Shown here in pieces: positions 1 through 5,719 of a DNA stretch of 8,119 bases (position 1 is the stretch's first letter; each line of letters starts with the position of its first letter). The translations under genes were made by a program, and so were the position numbers. Below the pieces are notes generated by a model. It was given only the letters and a program-made list of their open reading frames with translations, was not told where the DNA came from and ran no database searches. The DNA is from an uncultured Collinsella sp. (lineage in GTDB: Bacteria; Actinomycetota; Coriobacteriia; Coriobacteriales; Coriobacteriaceae): positions 1-8,119 of the forward strand of contig UQSC01000083.1 in NCBI GenBank assembly GCA_900543615.1. Direction: 5' to 3'.

Positions 1-34
1 TTCGTCGGCAGCGTCAGATGTGTATAAGAGACAG
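1..34 (+). other. Illumina Nextera read-1 adapter (artefact)
   Basis: Bases 2-34 match the Nextera read-1 transposase adapter. The first part is TCGTCGGCAGCGTC and the last 19 bases (16-34) are the Tn5 mosaic end AGATGTGTATAAGAGACAG. Base 1 would be the last base of the i5 index. This is library sequence, not genomic DNA, and should be trimmed. Translated in the frame of the following gene it gives the false N-terminus MYKRQ, so any start codon called at 20 is not real. Confidence 0.98.
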
Positions 35-391
35 TCGCTGGGCTACAAGCACGTCGACGTCGTGTTCCAGCCGCATCGCTATTCGCGCCTGCAGGCCCTG
101 TGCGACGACTTTGCCGATGCATTTGCCAATGCCGATAAACTGCTGCTGATTGATGTGTTCTCGGCTGGCGAGATGCCCATTCCGGGTGTCACCTCTAAGA
201 TGCTCGCCGATACCGTGCGCGCCAAGCATCCTGGCAAGGAGGTCGTGTACTGCTCCAGCCGTCTTGAGCTCAATCAGGAGCTCGAGCAGATGGTGGGCGA
301 GGGCGACTTGCTGCTCACAATGGGTGCCGGTGACGTTACGACCGTCGGTCCCGAGTTTATCGAGTATCTGACTGCCAAGAAAGACGCTTAA
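35..391 (+). CDS. murC: UDP-N-acetylmuramate--L-alanine ligase MurC, C-terminal part
   Basis: MurC is the cytoplasmic ATP-dependent ligase that adds L-Ala to UDP-MurNAc, the first amino acid of the peptidoglycan stem. Only the last 118 residues are present, corresponding to the C-terminal Mur ligase domain. The FQPHRYSRL stretch (real residues about 11-19) is highly typical of MurC. It is followed by LLIDVFSAGE, matching the family's 'VYPAGE' region, and by MGAGDVTTVG near the end. The gene is cut on the left by the contig edge and adapter, so no genuine start is in view. There is no sign of decay: the frame is open to TAA at 389-391. murB starts 5 bases later, so the two are almost certainly co-transcribed. 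Calling it MurC rather than another Mur ligase rests on the HRYSR motif and on murB next door. Confidence 0.94.
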   Translation, partial: SLGYKHVDVVFQPHRYSRLQALCDDFADAFANADKLLLIDVFSAGEMPIPGVTSKMLADTVRAKHPGKEVVYCSSRLELNQELEQMVGEGDLLLTMGAGDVTTVGPEFIEYLTAKKDA

Positions 392-396
392 GTCTA

Positions 397-1308
397 ATGG
401 GTCTGTTTAACGCCGTCATGGCGCTCTCGGGCATGATCGACACGGATGTGATCGAGGACGAGCGCCTTGCGCGTCATACGAGCTATCGTATCGGCGGCAA
501 GGCCGACCTCTTTGTGACGTGCCATAGCTATCATGCCCTCCGCCGCGCCGTGGCGGTGCTCGATCGCGAGCAGGTGCCGTGGGTCATCATCGGCAAGGGC
601 TCCAATCTGCTGGTTGCCGATGGCGGTTATCGCGGTGCCGTCATTTCGCTCGGACGTGAGTTTCAGCGCACGGTTGTTGCCGATGACGGTTGTACGCTGA
701 CGGTCGGTGCGGGCGTGATGTTTGCGCGCCTGGTCAACGATGCCCTGTCGCGTAGCCTCTCGGGCCTTGAGTTTGCCGTTGGCATCCCTGGCTCGGTCGG
801 CGGTGCGATATCTATGAATGCTGGCACACGGACCGAGTGGATTGGCTCGCTGGTCGAGGATGTCGTAACGTTTGACCCGGCATCCGGTATCAAGCATTAT
901 GCGGGGTCCGAGATCACTTGGGGCTACCGCGAATGTAGCCTTCCCCGCAATGAGATCATCCTCGAGTGCGTGCTCAAGCTTAAACCGGCGCCCAAGGCCG
1001 ACATTCGCGAGCGCATGGAGCGGTACCTGACGAGGCGCAAGCGTACACAGCCCATGGGTCGCGCATCCTGCGGGTCGGTCTTTCGCAACCCGCCCGATGC
1101 GAGCGTGGGCAAGCTTATCGAGGATTGTGGATTAAAGGGTTTTTCGATTGGCGGCGCGGAAGTTTCGCCCGTTCACGCTAATTTTATCGTTAATAACGGA
1201 ACTGCCTCGGCCGATGACGTTGCCGCGGTTATCAGACATGTGCACGGAAAGGTGAGGGAGGCGTATGGCATCGAGCTCAGACCGGAAGTTAAATTCCTCG
1301 GCTTCTAG
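397..1308 (+). CDS. murB: UDP-N-acetylmuramate dehydrogenase MurB
   Basis: MurB is the cytoplasmic flavoenzyme that reduces UDP-GlcNAc-enolpyruvate to UDP-MurNAc with NADPH, just before the MurC step. The 303-residue protein has the expected order. HTSYRIGGKADLFV (27-40) and GKGSNLLV (66-73) belong to the FAD-binding domain, followed by GIPGSVGGAISMNAG (129-143) and WGYREC (175-180). The active-site segment is CGSVFRNP (225-232), where S227 is the expected proton donor. RPEVKFLG near the end supplies the conserved Glu (E297). Length and motif spacing suggest the shorter type II MurB, as in Gram-positives. The ATG at 397 is chosen because it lies 5 bases after the murC stop, but I see no strong ribosome site before it. 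ATGs at 418 and 433 are alternatives and would remove only 7 or 12 residues. Its 3' end overlaps ftsQ by 44 bases. Confidence 0.95.
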   Translation: MGLFNAVMALSGMIDTDVIEDERLARHTSYRIGGKADLFVTCHSYHALRRAVAVLDREQVPWVIIGKGSNLLVADGGYRGAVISLGREFQRTVVADDGCTLTVGAGVMFARLVNDALSRSLSGLEFAVGIPGSVGGAISMNAGTRTEWIGSLVEDVVTFDPASGIKHYAGSEITWGYRECSLPRNEIILECVLKLKPAPKADIRERMERYLTRRKRTQPMGRASCGSVFRNPPDASVGKLIEDCGLKGFSIGGAEVSPVHANFIVNNGTASADDVAAVIRHVHGKVREAYGIELRPEVKFLGF

Positions 1309-2521
1309 AGCATCGAAACCCACCTTCCGCCGCGCCGGAGGGCGTTCCGGCGCGCCTGCCAAACCTCAACGCAATACCGTCGCGCACTCTAAGTCTGTCG
1401 GGCATGCTCGACAGACCAGTCGTCCGGTTGTCGGCTCGCAGCTCGGTAATCGTCCGGCCGCAAAAAAGTCCTCGCGTCCCTCGGTGACGTCAAAGCCTGT
1501 TATGGGCGCCAAACCTGCCCGTCCCATGGCAACTCCTAAGCCCTCGACGGGAACTAAGGCGGCGCGTCCGGGTCGCACGCTGGGCGCATCGAAACCGCGC
1601 TCGCTGACATCGGTGCCGGCTACCGCCAAGAAGCCTTCGGGTAAAAAAGGCGTCAACCCGTTGTCTTCACTTGGGGCGATGGCAAATAAAACGTCAGACG
1701 CCGCTTCTCTCGTTACAGGCAAAGGCAAAATCGTGGGCGGCGTTCTGGCCGTCTTGGCCGTGCTCGTCGTCGTTGCCGTCGTGGTGATCAACTCTGGATT
1801 GTTTACCGCCACTGATATTCAGATTCAAGGCAGCGAGCATGTGACGAAGCACGATGCTATCCAGCTGATCGATTTGCCCGAGGGAACGTCGCTTTTTAAC
1901 GTCGATCCCGACCAGATTACCGAGGACCTCAAGCAGAACCCGTGGGTGTCGGGCGTGGATGTCCAGCGTCAGTTCCCGCATACGCTCATCATTACGCCGA
2001 TGGAGCGCAAGGTCATCGCAATTGCCTATATCAGCTCCGATGACCTTGCCTGGGCCATCGGGGATGATGACACCTGGATCGCCCCGCTGTCGACGTCGGT
2101 CGAAGTGGATGACCAGGGCAACGTCATCACGACGGGGCAGGGCTCAAATACCCTGACCGGCATTGATGCCGCGCTGGCGCTCGCTAAGCACTATGGCGCG
2201 GTGTTGTTGACCGATGTCTCGGCGGATGTCGCTCCGGTTTCCGGCCAGGCGGTGAGCTCCAAGGCCGTTAAGGCTGGCTTGGATTATGTGCGTGGTTTTT
2301 CGAGCGAGTTCTTGGGACAAGTCAAGGATATTTCCACGCCTTCGGTCGAAGCCATCTCGGCAAACCTCAATAACGGCATTGAGGTGTCGCTGGGTGATTC
2401 GAACGATATCGTCAAGAAGGAGCGCGTAGTCACCAAGCTGCTTTCGCAGGTAGAGGGCGTAACGTATATCAATGTGCGCTCTCCGGGTAACTATACATTT
2501 AGGAACGCTCCGACCTCGTAG
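1265..2521 (+). CDS. ftsQ: Cell division protein FtsQ/DivIB with long basic N-terminal tail
   Basis: FtsQ is a single-pass membrane protein of the divisome that bridges cytoplasmic and extracellular partners with FtsB and FtsL. The 418-residue protein has three parts. Residues 1-155 are a low-complexity Ser/Pro/Ala/Lys/Arg cytoplasmic tail, with 32 Lys or Arg but only two Asp and no Glu. Residues about 156-178 form one very hydrophobic membrane span (IVGGVLAVLAVLVVVAVVV). A POTRA-like domain follows at about 180-250 (FTATDIQIQGSEHVTKHDAIQLI, then NPWVSGVDVQRQFPHTLII), and then the FtsQ beta domain to the end. E. coli FtsQ is 276 residues, so the extra length is mostly the tail. The start at 1265 has GGTGAGGGAGG just upstream and lies inside the end of murB, implying translational coupling. 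Position between murB and ftsZ supports the identity. A later start is possible, because the tail has internal Met codons, but none has a clear ribosome site. Confidence 0.9.
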   Translation: MASSSDRKLNSSASRASKPTFRRAGGRSGAPAKPQRNTVAHSKSVGHARQTSRPVVGSQLGNRPAAKKSSRPSVTSKPVMGAKPARPMATPKPSTGTKAARPGRTLGASKPRSLTSVPATAKKPSGKKGVNPLSSLGAMANKTSDAASLVTGKGKIVGGVLAVLAVLVVVAVVVINSGLFTATDIQIQGSEHVTKHDAIQLIDLPEGTSLFNVDPDQITEDLKQNPWVSGVDVQRQFPHTLIITPMERKVIAIAYISSDDLAWAIGDDDTWIAPLSTSVEVDDQGNVITTGQGSNTLTGIDAALALAKHYGAVLLTDVSADVAPVSGQAVSSKAVKAGLDYVRGFSSEFLGQVKDISTPSVEAISANLNNGIEVSLGDSNDIVKKERVVTKLLSQVEGVTYINVRSPGNYTFRNAPTS

Positions 2522-2719
2522 CGCTGGTTGATGCTTTGTTGAGGGGTCATACCACGCCGTTTATCTGGTTTGTTTGGTTTTCACGGTCAATTATTTGACT
2601 GATACGTTCATAATGTGCAACCATAATACGGTTTACCTTTGCATTTACTTTCAACCTGAAGGTTAATGTGCGCGGGGTCGACCCATGCTATGGCTATAAC
2701 CTTTGTTCGGAGGACCGAC
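2522..2719 (+). promoter_or_regulatory. ftsQ-ftsZ intergenic region, probable ftsZ promoter and leader
   Basis: These 198 bases hold no plausible gene and are clearly more AT-rich than the coding DNA, especially 2561-2665. They contain TTGACT (2595-2600) and two CATAAT boxes (2609-2614 and 2622-2627). The spacings are 8 and 21 bases, so no canonical -35/-10 pair can be named with confidence. Three small dyads are visible: GTCAA-TTAT-TTGAC (2586-2599), AACCT-GA-AGGTT (2653-2664) and the palindrome GGGTCGACCC (2675-2684). A dedicated ftsZ promoter here is an inference from the AT-rich gap and from ftsZ generally needing high expression. I see no convincing terminator for the murC-murB-ftsQ transcript. 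Confidence 0.45.
2709..2714 (+). promoter_or_regulatory. Ribosome binding site that fixes the ftsZ start
   Basis: GGAGGA lies 5 bases before the ATG at 2720. The frame is also open back to an ATG at 2666, which would add 18 residues (MCAGSTHAMAITFVRRTD) that are unlike FtsZ N-termini and lack a ribosome site. The 2720 start is therefore preferred. Confidence 0.85.
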
Positions 2720-3874
2720 ATGCACGAGACAGAGATCAACAACTACCTTGCCGTCATTAAGGTGGTCGGCGTCGGCGGCGGCGGTACCAACGCGGTCAAT
2801 CGAATGATCGAAGAGGGCATCCGCGGCGTCGAGTTTGTTGCCATCAACACCGATGCTCAGGCACTCGCGATCTCTGATGCCGATATCAAGGTGCACATCG
2901 GCACCGACCTTACCCGCGGCCTGGGCGCCGGCGCCAACCCCGAGGTTGGCCGCAAGGCTGCCGATGAGTCCCGCGACGACATTGCCGAGGCGCTCGCTGG
3001 CGCTGACATGGTGTTCATCACCTGCGGCGAGGGCGGTGGCACCGGTACCGGCGCTGCTCCCATCGTTGCCGATATCGCGATGAACGAGGTCGGTGCGCTG
3101 ACCGTCGCCGTCGTGACCAAGCCCTTCACCTTCGAGGGCCGCAAGCGCAAGAAGAGCGCCGAGGAGGGCATTAAGACCCTCTCCGATTGCGTCGACACCA
3201 TGATCGTCATCCCTAACGATAAGCTGCTCGACATCGCCGAGAAGAAGACCACCATGCTCGAGGCCTTCGCGATTGCCGATGGCGTCCTTTCCCAGGGCAC
3301 CCAGGGCATCACCGACCTCATCACCGTCCCCGGTATCATCAACTTGGACTTCGCCGATGTTAAGACCATCATGAAGCAGGCCGGTACCGCCATGATGGGT
3401 ATCGGTACCTCTTCTGGGGATACCCGTGCCGTCGACGCTGCCCAGCAGGCCATCTCCAGCCCGCTGCTCGAGAGCTCCATCGATGGCGCCACGCGCGTGC
3501 TGCTCTCCATCGCCGGTTCCAAGGACCTGGGCATCCAGGAGATCAGCGACGCCGCCGACGTTGTCGCCAACGCCGTCGACCCCGAGGCCAACATCATCTT
3601 CGGTACCGTTGTCGACGAGTCCCTGGGCGATCAGGTGCGTATCACCGTCATCGCTACGGGCTTCTCCGACTCCAACGTCAACCGTCAGGACGAGCTCTTT
3701 GCTGCTCAGCAGTCTCAGAGCAAGGCCGCTGCCTCCGCTGAGCCGCAGCGCACCGCTCCTGCCACGAGCCCGGCTCAGGCCGCTCCGACCCGCAACGTCG
3801 GTGGCACCGAGCTTCCTAACTTCGGCAACGATCAGTTCGAGCTTCCCGACTTCCTGAAGCGCGGTAGCTTCTAA
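2720..3874 (+). CDS. ftsZ: Cell division protein FtsZ
   Basis: FtsZ is the tubulin-like GTPase that polymerises into the Z ring and recruits the divisome. The 384-residue protein has all key elements: the GGGGTNAVNRM nucleotide-binding loop (19-29), the tubulin signature GEGGGTGTGAAP (103-114), and the T7 synergy loop NLDFADVK (208-215) with catalytic D210 and D213. The GTPase core ends near residue 317. A variable linker of about 50 residues rich in Ala, Gln, Ser and Pro follows, then the conserved C-terminal peptide ELPDFLKRGSF (374-384), of the actinobacterial 'PDFLK' style. That peptide has an upstream look-alike, ELPNF (364-368). Codons are strongly biased to C-ending forms (GCC, ATC, ACC, GGC), more so than in murB or ftsQ, as expected for an abundant protein. 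No ftsA precedes it, which is normal for Actinobacteria. It is followed by a terminator. Confidence 0.98.
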   Translation: MHETEINNYLAVIKVVGVGGGGTNAVNRMIEEGIRGVEFVAINTDAQALAISDADIKVHIGTDLTRGLGAGANPEVGRKAADESRDDIAEALAGADMVFITCGEGGGTGTGAAPIVADIAMNEVGALTVAVVTKPFTFEGRKRKKSAEEGIKTLSDCVDTMIVIPNDKLLDIAEKKTTMLEAFAIADGVLSQGTQGITDLITVPGIINLDFADVKTIMKQAGTAMMGIGTSSGDTRAVDAAQQAISSPLLESSIDGATRVLLSIAGSKDLGIQEISDAADVVANAVDPEANIIFGTVVDESLGDQVRITVIATGFSDSNVNRQDELFAAQQSQSKAAASAEPQRTAPATSPAQAAPTRNVGGTELPNFGNDQFELPDFLKRGSF

Positions 3875-3900
3875 GTCGTTCTTTGCATTGTTGTGCACAG

Positions 3901-3933
3901 GGGCGTGTCCGTATGGACGCGCCCATTTTATTT
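3901..3933 (+). terminator. Intrinsic terminator after ftsZ
   Basis: GGGCGTGTCC (3901-3910) pairs with GGACGCGCCC (3915-3924) through all 10 positions, with one G-U wobble, around a GTAT loop. TTTTATTT (3926-3933) follows. It starts 26 bases after the ftsZ stop. This is a textbook Rho-independent terminator and separates the dcw transcript from the pgeF-pst unit. Confidence 0.9.
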
Positions 3934-3961
3934 CGACTTTGTAAACTAGAACCTCCAATCT

Positions 3962-3983
3962 CTTTACGTTCCCTTTACGATTG
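3962..3983 (+). promoter_or_regulatory. 11-bp phased direct repeats, candidate Pho-type regulator site
   Basis: CTTTACG occurs at 3962-3968 and again at 3973-3979, exactly 11 bp apart, giving two 11-bp half-sites. Tandem 7-bp repeats with an 11-bp period are the architecture bound by PhoB/PhoP response regulators upstream of phosphate genes. The bases differ from the E. coli consensus (CTGTCAT), so the assignment rests on spacing and on the pst genes downstream. A weak -10 candidate, TATCCT, lies at 4000-4005; no good -35 precedes it, as is usual for activator-dependent Pho promoters. Confidence 0.5.
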
Positions 3984-4019
3984 CCTCCAGCGCAGCAGGT
4001 ATCCTTTTAGAGAAGTATG

Positions 4020-4056
4020 ACAGCCGTATAAACGCGGGCTGTAGCGGCGATGCCGC
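4020..4056 (+). other. Two small hairpins in the pgeF leader
   Basis: ACAGCC (4020-4025) can pair with GGCTGT (4037-4042) around an 11-base loop. Directly after it GCGGC (4044-4048) can pair with GCCGC (4052-4056) around GAT. No U-run follows, so they do not look like a terminator. They sit 16 bases before the pgeF ribosome site and could affect leader stability or translation, but short GC-rich dyads also arise by chance. No known riboswitch class is recognised here. Confidence 0.3.
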
Positions 4057-4071
4057 GGTACTTGTGTTATT

Positions 4072-4077
4072 AGGAGG
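4072..4077 (+). promoter_or_regulatory. Strong ribosome binding site that fixes the pgeF start
   Basis: A consensus AGGAGG lies 7 bases before the ATG at 4085. The frame is open back to a GTG at 4064, but that codon lies upstream of the ribosome site and would place the site itself inside the gene, so 4085 is the start. Confidence 0.9.
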
Positions 4078-4084
4078 CTTTAGT

Positions 4085-4885
4085 ATGGCAGCACGTGCGG
4101 ACAACGTTTCGCGTGTCGACCATGATGGAGTTACGTTGGTGGAGGGCGCGACATCCGATGTTCGCTTTGCCTTCACCGAGCGCGCCGGTGGCGTTTCCGA
4201 AGATGCGTACTCCTCACTCAACTTGGGCTCGCATGTTGGCGATGACCCCTTTGCTGTTCAAGAAAATCGTCGTCGTGCGCTCGAAGCTATGGGTGCCGCC
4301 GAGTGCGAGCACAACCTGCTCGTTCCCAATCAGGTCCATGGTGATCATATCGTTGCGGTGACCTCGAACGGCGCCGATGACCTTGAGGACGTTCGCGAGC
4401 AGATTGCCGAGGGCTGTGATGCCATCGTCTGCACGGCGCATAACGTGCCCGTGCTGCTCTGCTTTGCCGACTGCGTTCCCGTGGTGCTGGTGGCCCCTGG
4501 CGGATTTGCCGTGGTGCACTCCGGTTGGAAGGGCACGATTGCACGTATTTCTGCCAAGGCGTGCCAGGCGCTTTGCGATGCTGCCGGCTGCGATGCGAGC
4601 AACGTTTCCGCCTATATCGGCCCCCATATCTTGGGTGACGAATATGAGGTATCCCAGGAACTCATGGATCGCTTTGCCGCCGAGTTCTCTTGCATCGATG
4701 CGAGTGCCTCTCGCATGCTCGATCTTTCCGCTGCCATTCGCGAGGCGCTGGTAGATGTCGGTGTCGACGCGGATAATATCGTGGATACCCAGCTTTCGAC
4801 TGTGCGTCAGAACGACCGCTTTTATTCCTACCGTAACGAGGACGGCACCTGTGGGCGCCATGCTGCGATCGGCGTGATGCTATGA
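4085..4885 (+). CDS. pgeF: Peptidoglycan editing factor PgeF (YfiH/YlmD, multicopper-oxidase-like laccase domain)
   Basis: This is a 266-residue member of the YfiH/YlmD (DUF152) family, of usual length. In E. coli, PgeF removes L-Ser wrongly attached to UDP-MurNAc by MurC; other family members are reported as phosphate-dependent purine nucleoside phosphorylases. The three metal-site residues are present in their motifs: H85 in PNQVHG (81-86), C130 in CFADCVPVVL (126-135) and H145 in VHSGWKGT (144-151). The N-terminal FAFTERAGGVS and SLNLGSHVGDD segments are also typical, as is SYRNEDGTCGRHAAIGVM at the end. Actinobacteria commonly keep this gene right after ftsZ. Here a terminator cuts it off from ftsZ, and its stop overlaps the pstS start by ATGA, so it appears to be the first gene of the phosphate unit. 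Membership is sure; which activity it has in this organism is not. Confidence 0.93.
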   Translation: MAARADNVSRVDHDGVTLVEGATSDVRFAFTERAGGVSEDAYSSLNLGSHVGDDPFAVQENRRRALEAMGAAECEHNLLVPNQVHGDHIVAVTSNGADDLEDVREQIAEGCDAIVCTAHNVPVLLCFADCVPVVLVAPGGFAVVHSGWKGTIARISAKACQALCDAAGCDASNVSAYIGPHILGDEYEVSQELMDRFAAEFSCIDASASRMLDLSAAIREALVDVGVDADNIVDTQLSTVRQNDRFYSYRNEDGTCGRHAAIGVML

Positions 4886-5718
4886 GAAAGATCGTATCGG
4901 TCCTGAGCGCCGCTGTGCTTACGCTTACGCTGTGCGCCTGTTCTTCGGGATCTTCTACCTCTTCCATTACCGTCGCCGGCTCCACGACCTGCCTTCCTAT
5001 CGCCGAGATTGCGGCCGAGGGCTTTAAGGAGGAGACCGGCATCGACGTGCTCGTTTCCGGTTTGGGTTCTTCCGCTGGCATCGAGGCCGTCAGCGCCGGC
5101 ACAGCCGATATCGCCAGCTCCTCCCGTGGACTCAATGCCGACGAACAGGATCTGGGCCTGACTCCCATCGTCATTGCCCACGACGGTATCGCGGTCATCG
5201 TGAACGACGATAACCCGGTCGATAACCTCTCGACCGAGCAGCTCCGCGATATTTACGCCGGCAAGATCACCAACTGGAAAGAAGTCGGTGGCGAGGACCT
5301 GAGGATCCAGGTCATCAATCGAGATGAGGCGTCCGGCACGCGTGAGGCCTTCCGCACCATCGTGATGGACGGCACCCCGTTCGATCGCCGCTCGGCCGTT
5401 CTTTCGGGCACGGGCCAGGTGCGCGACGTGGTATCTCGTTCGCGCGGTGCCATTGGCTACATTTCGCTGGGCTTCGTCGATAGCCTCAACGCCAAGACCT
5501 CGGTCAAGGCCGTCTCGGTCAATCATGTTGAGGCGTCCGAGAAGACGGTCGCGAGCGGCGGCTATCCCATCTCACGCGACCTTTACTTCTTTGTGAAGGG
5601 TGCGCCTTCGCAGCAGGCGCAGGATTACATCGACTATGTGACGTCCGAAAAGATGGACAAGCAGATTCGCGAGGCGGGCTTTATTCCCGTCACCAACGAC
5701 GAGAAGGGGAGTGAGTAG
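4882..5718 (+). CDS. pstS: Phosphate-binding lipoprotein PstS
   Basis: PstS captures phosphate outside the membrane and delivers it to the PstC/PstA channel. The 278-residue protein opens with a lipoprotein signal: MRK, a hydrophobic stretch, then lipobox LCAC with C20 as the lipidated residue. A short Ser/Thr/Gly linker follows. Phosphate-binding loops are visible: AGSTTCLPIAE (32-42), ADIASSSRGL around residues 75-84, and RDEASGTREAF (147-157), the family's R-x-x-S-G-T signature. It is a little shorter than E. coli PstS, mature form, but fits the compact Gram-positive PBP-like type 2 proteins. The ATG overlaps the pgeF stop (ATGA, 4882-4885) and there is no strong ribosome site inside the end of pgeF, so translation is probably coupled. 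The frame ends just ahead of the permease gene. Confidence 0.95.
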   Translation: MRKIVSVLSAAVLTLTLCACSSGSSTSSITVAGSTTCLPIAEIAAEGFKEETGIDVLVSGLGSSAGIEAVSAGTADIASSSRGLNADEQDLGLTPIVIAHDGIAVIVNDDNPVDNLSTEQLRDIYAGKITNWKEVGGEDLRIQVINRDEASGTREAFRTIVMDGTPFDRRSAVLSGTGQVRDVVSRSRGAIGYISLGFVDSLNAKTSVKAVSVNHVEASEKTVASGGYPISRDLYFFVKGAPSQQAQDYIDYVTSEKMDKQIREAGFIPVTNDEKGSE

Positions 5719-5719
5719 C

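Noticed and set aside
16..34. Mosaic-end sequence that could be read as a Tn5/IS50 transposon end, with a reverse copy at 8071-8089
   Set aside because: The flanking bases are Nextera primer and index sequence, so these are library artefacts and not a mobile element bounding the region.
2675..2684. Perfect palindrome GGGTCGACCC in the ftsZ leader
   Set aside because: A 10-base GC-rich palindrome with no spacer and no second copy is weak evidence for an operator, so it is only mentioned in the intergenic entry.
2663..3958. A 431-codon open frame on the minus strand covering all of ftsZ
   Set aside because: It is the antisense shadow of a codon-biased high-GC gene. Its product is low-complexity (Gly/Asp/Val/Leu-rich) with no recognisable domain, and ftsZ is unmistakable on the + strand.
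3983..4078. GCCTCC at 3983-3988 could pair with GGAGGC at the pgeF ribosome site (4073-4078)
   Set aside because: It would act only if transcription began before 3983. The likely promoter region lies around 3962-4005, so the first strand is probably not in the mRNA, and six pairs over 85 bases is weak.
4214..5526. Long minus-strand open frames across pgeF and pstS
   Set aside because: They overlap confidently identified genes, resemble no family I know, and lack ribosome sites. GC-rich third positions keep such antisense frames open by chance.
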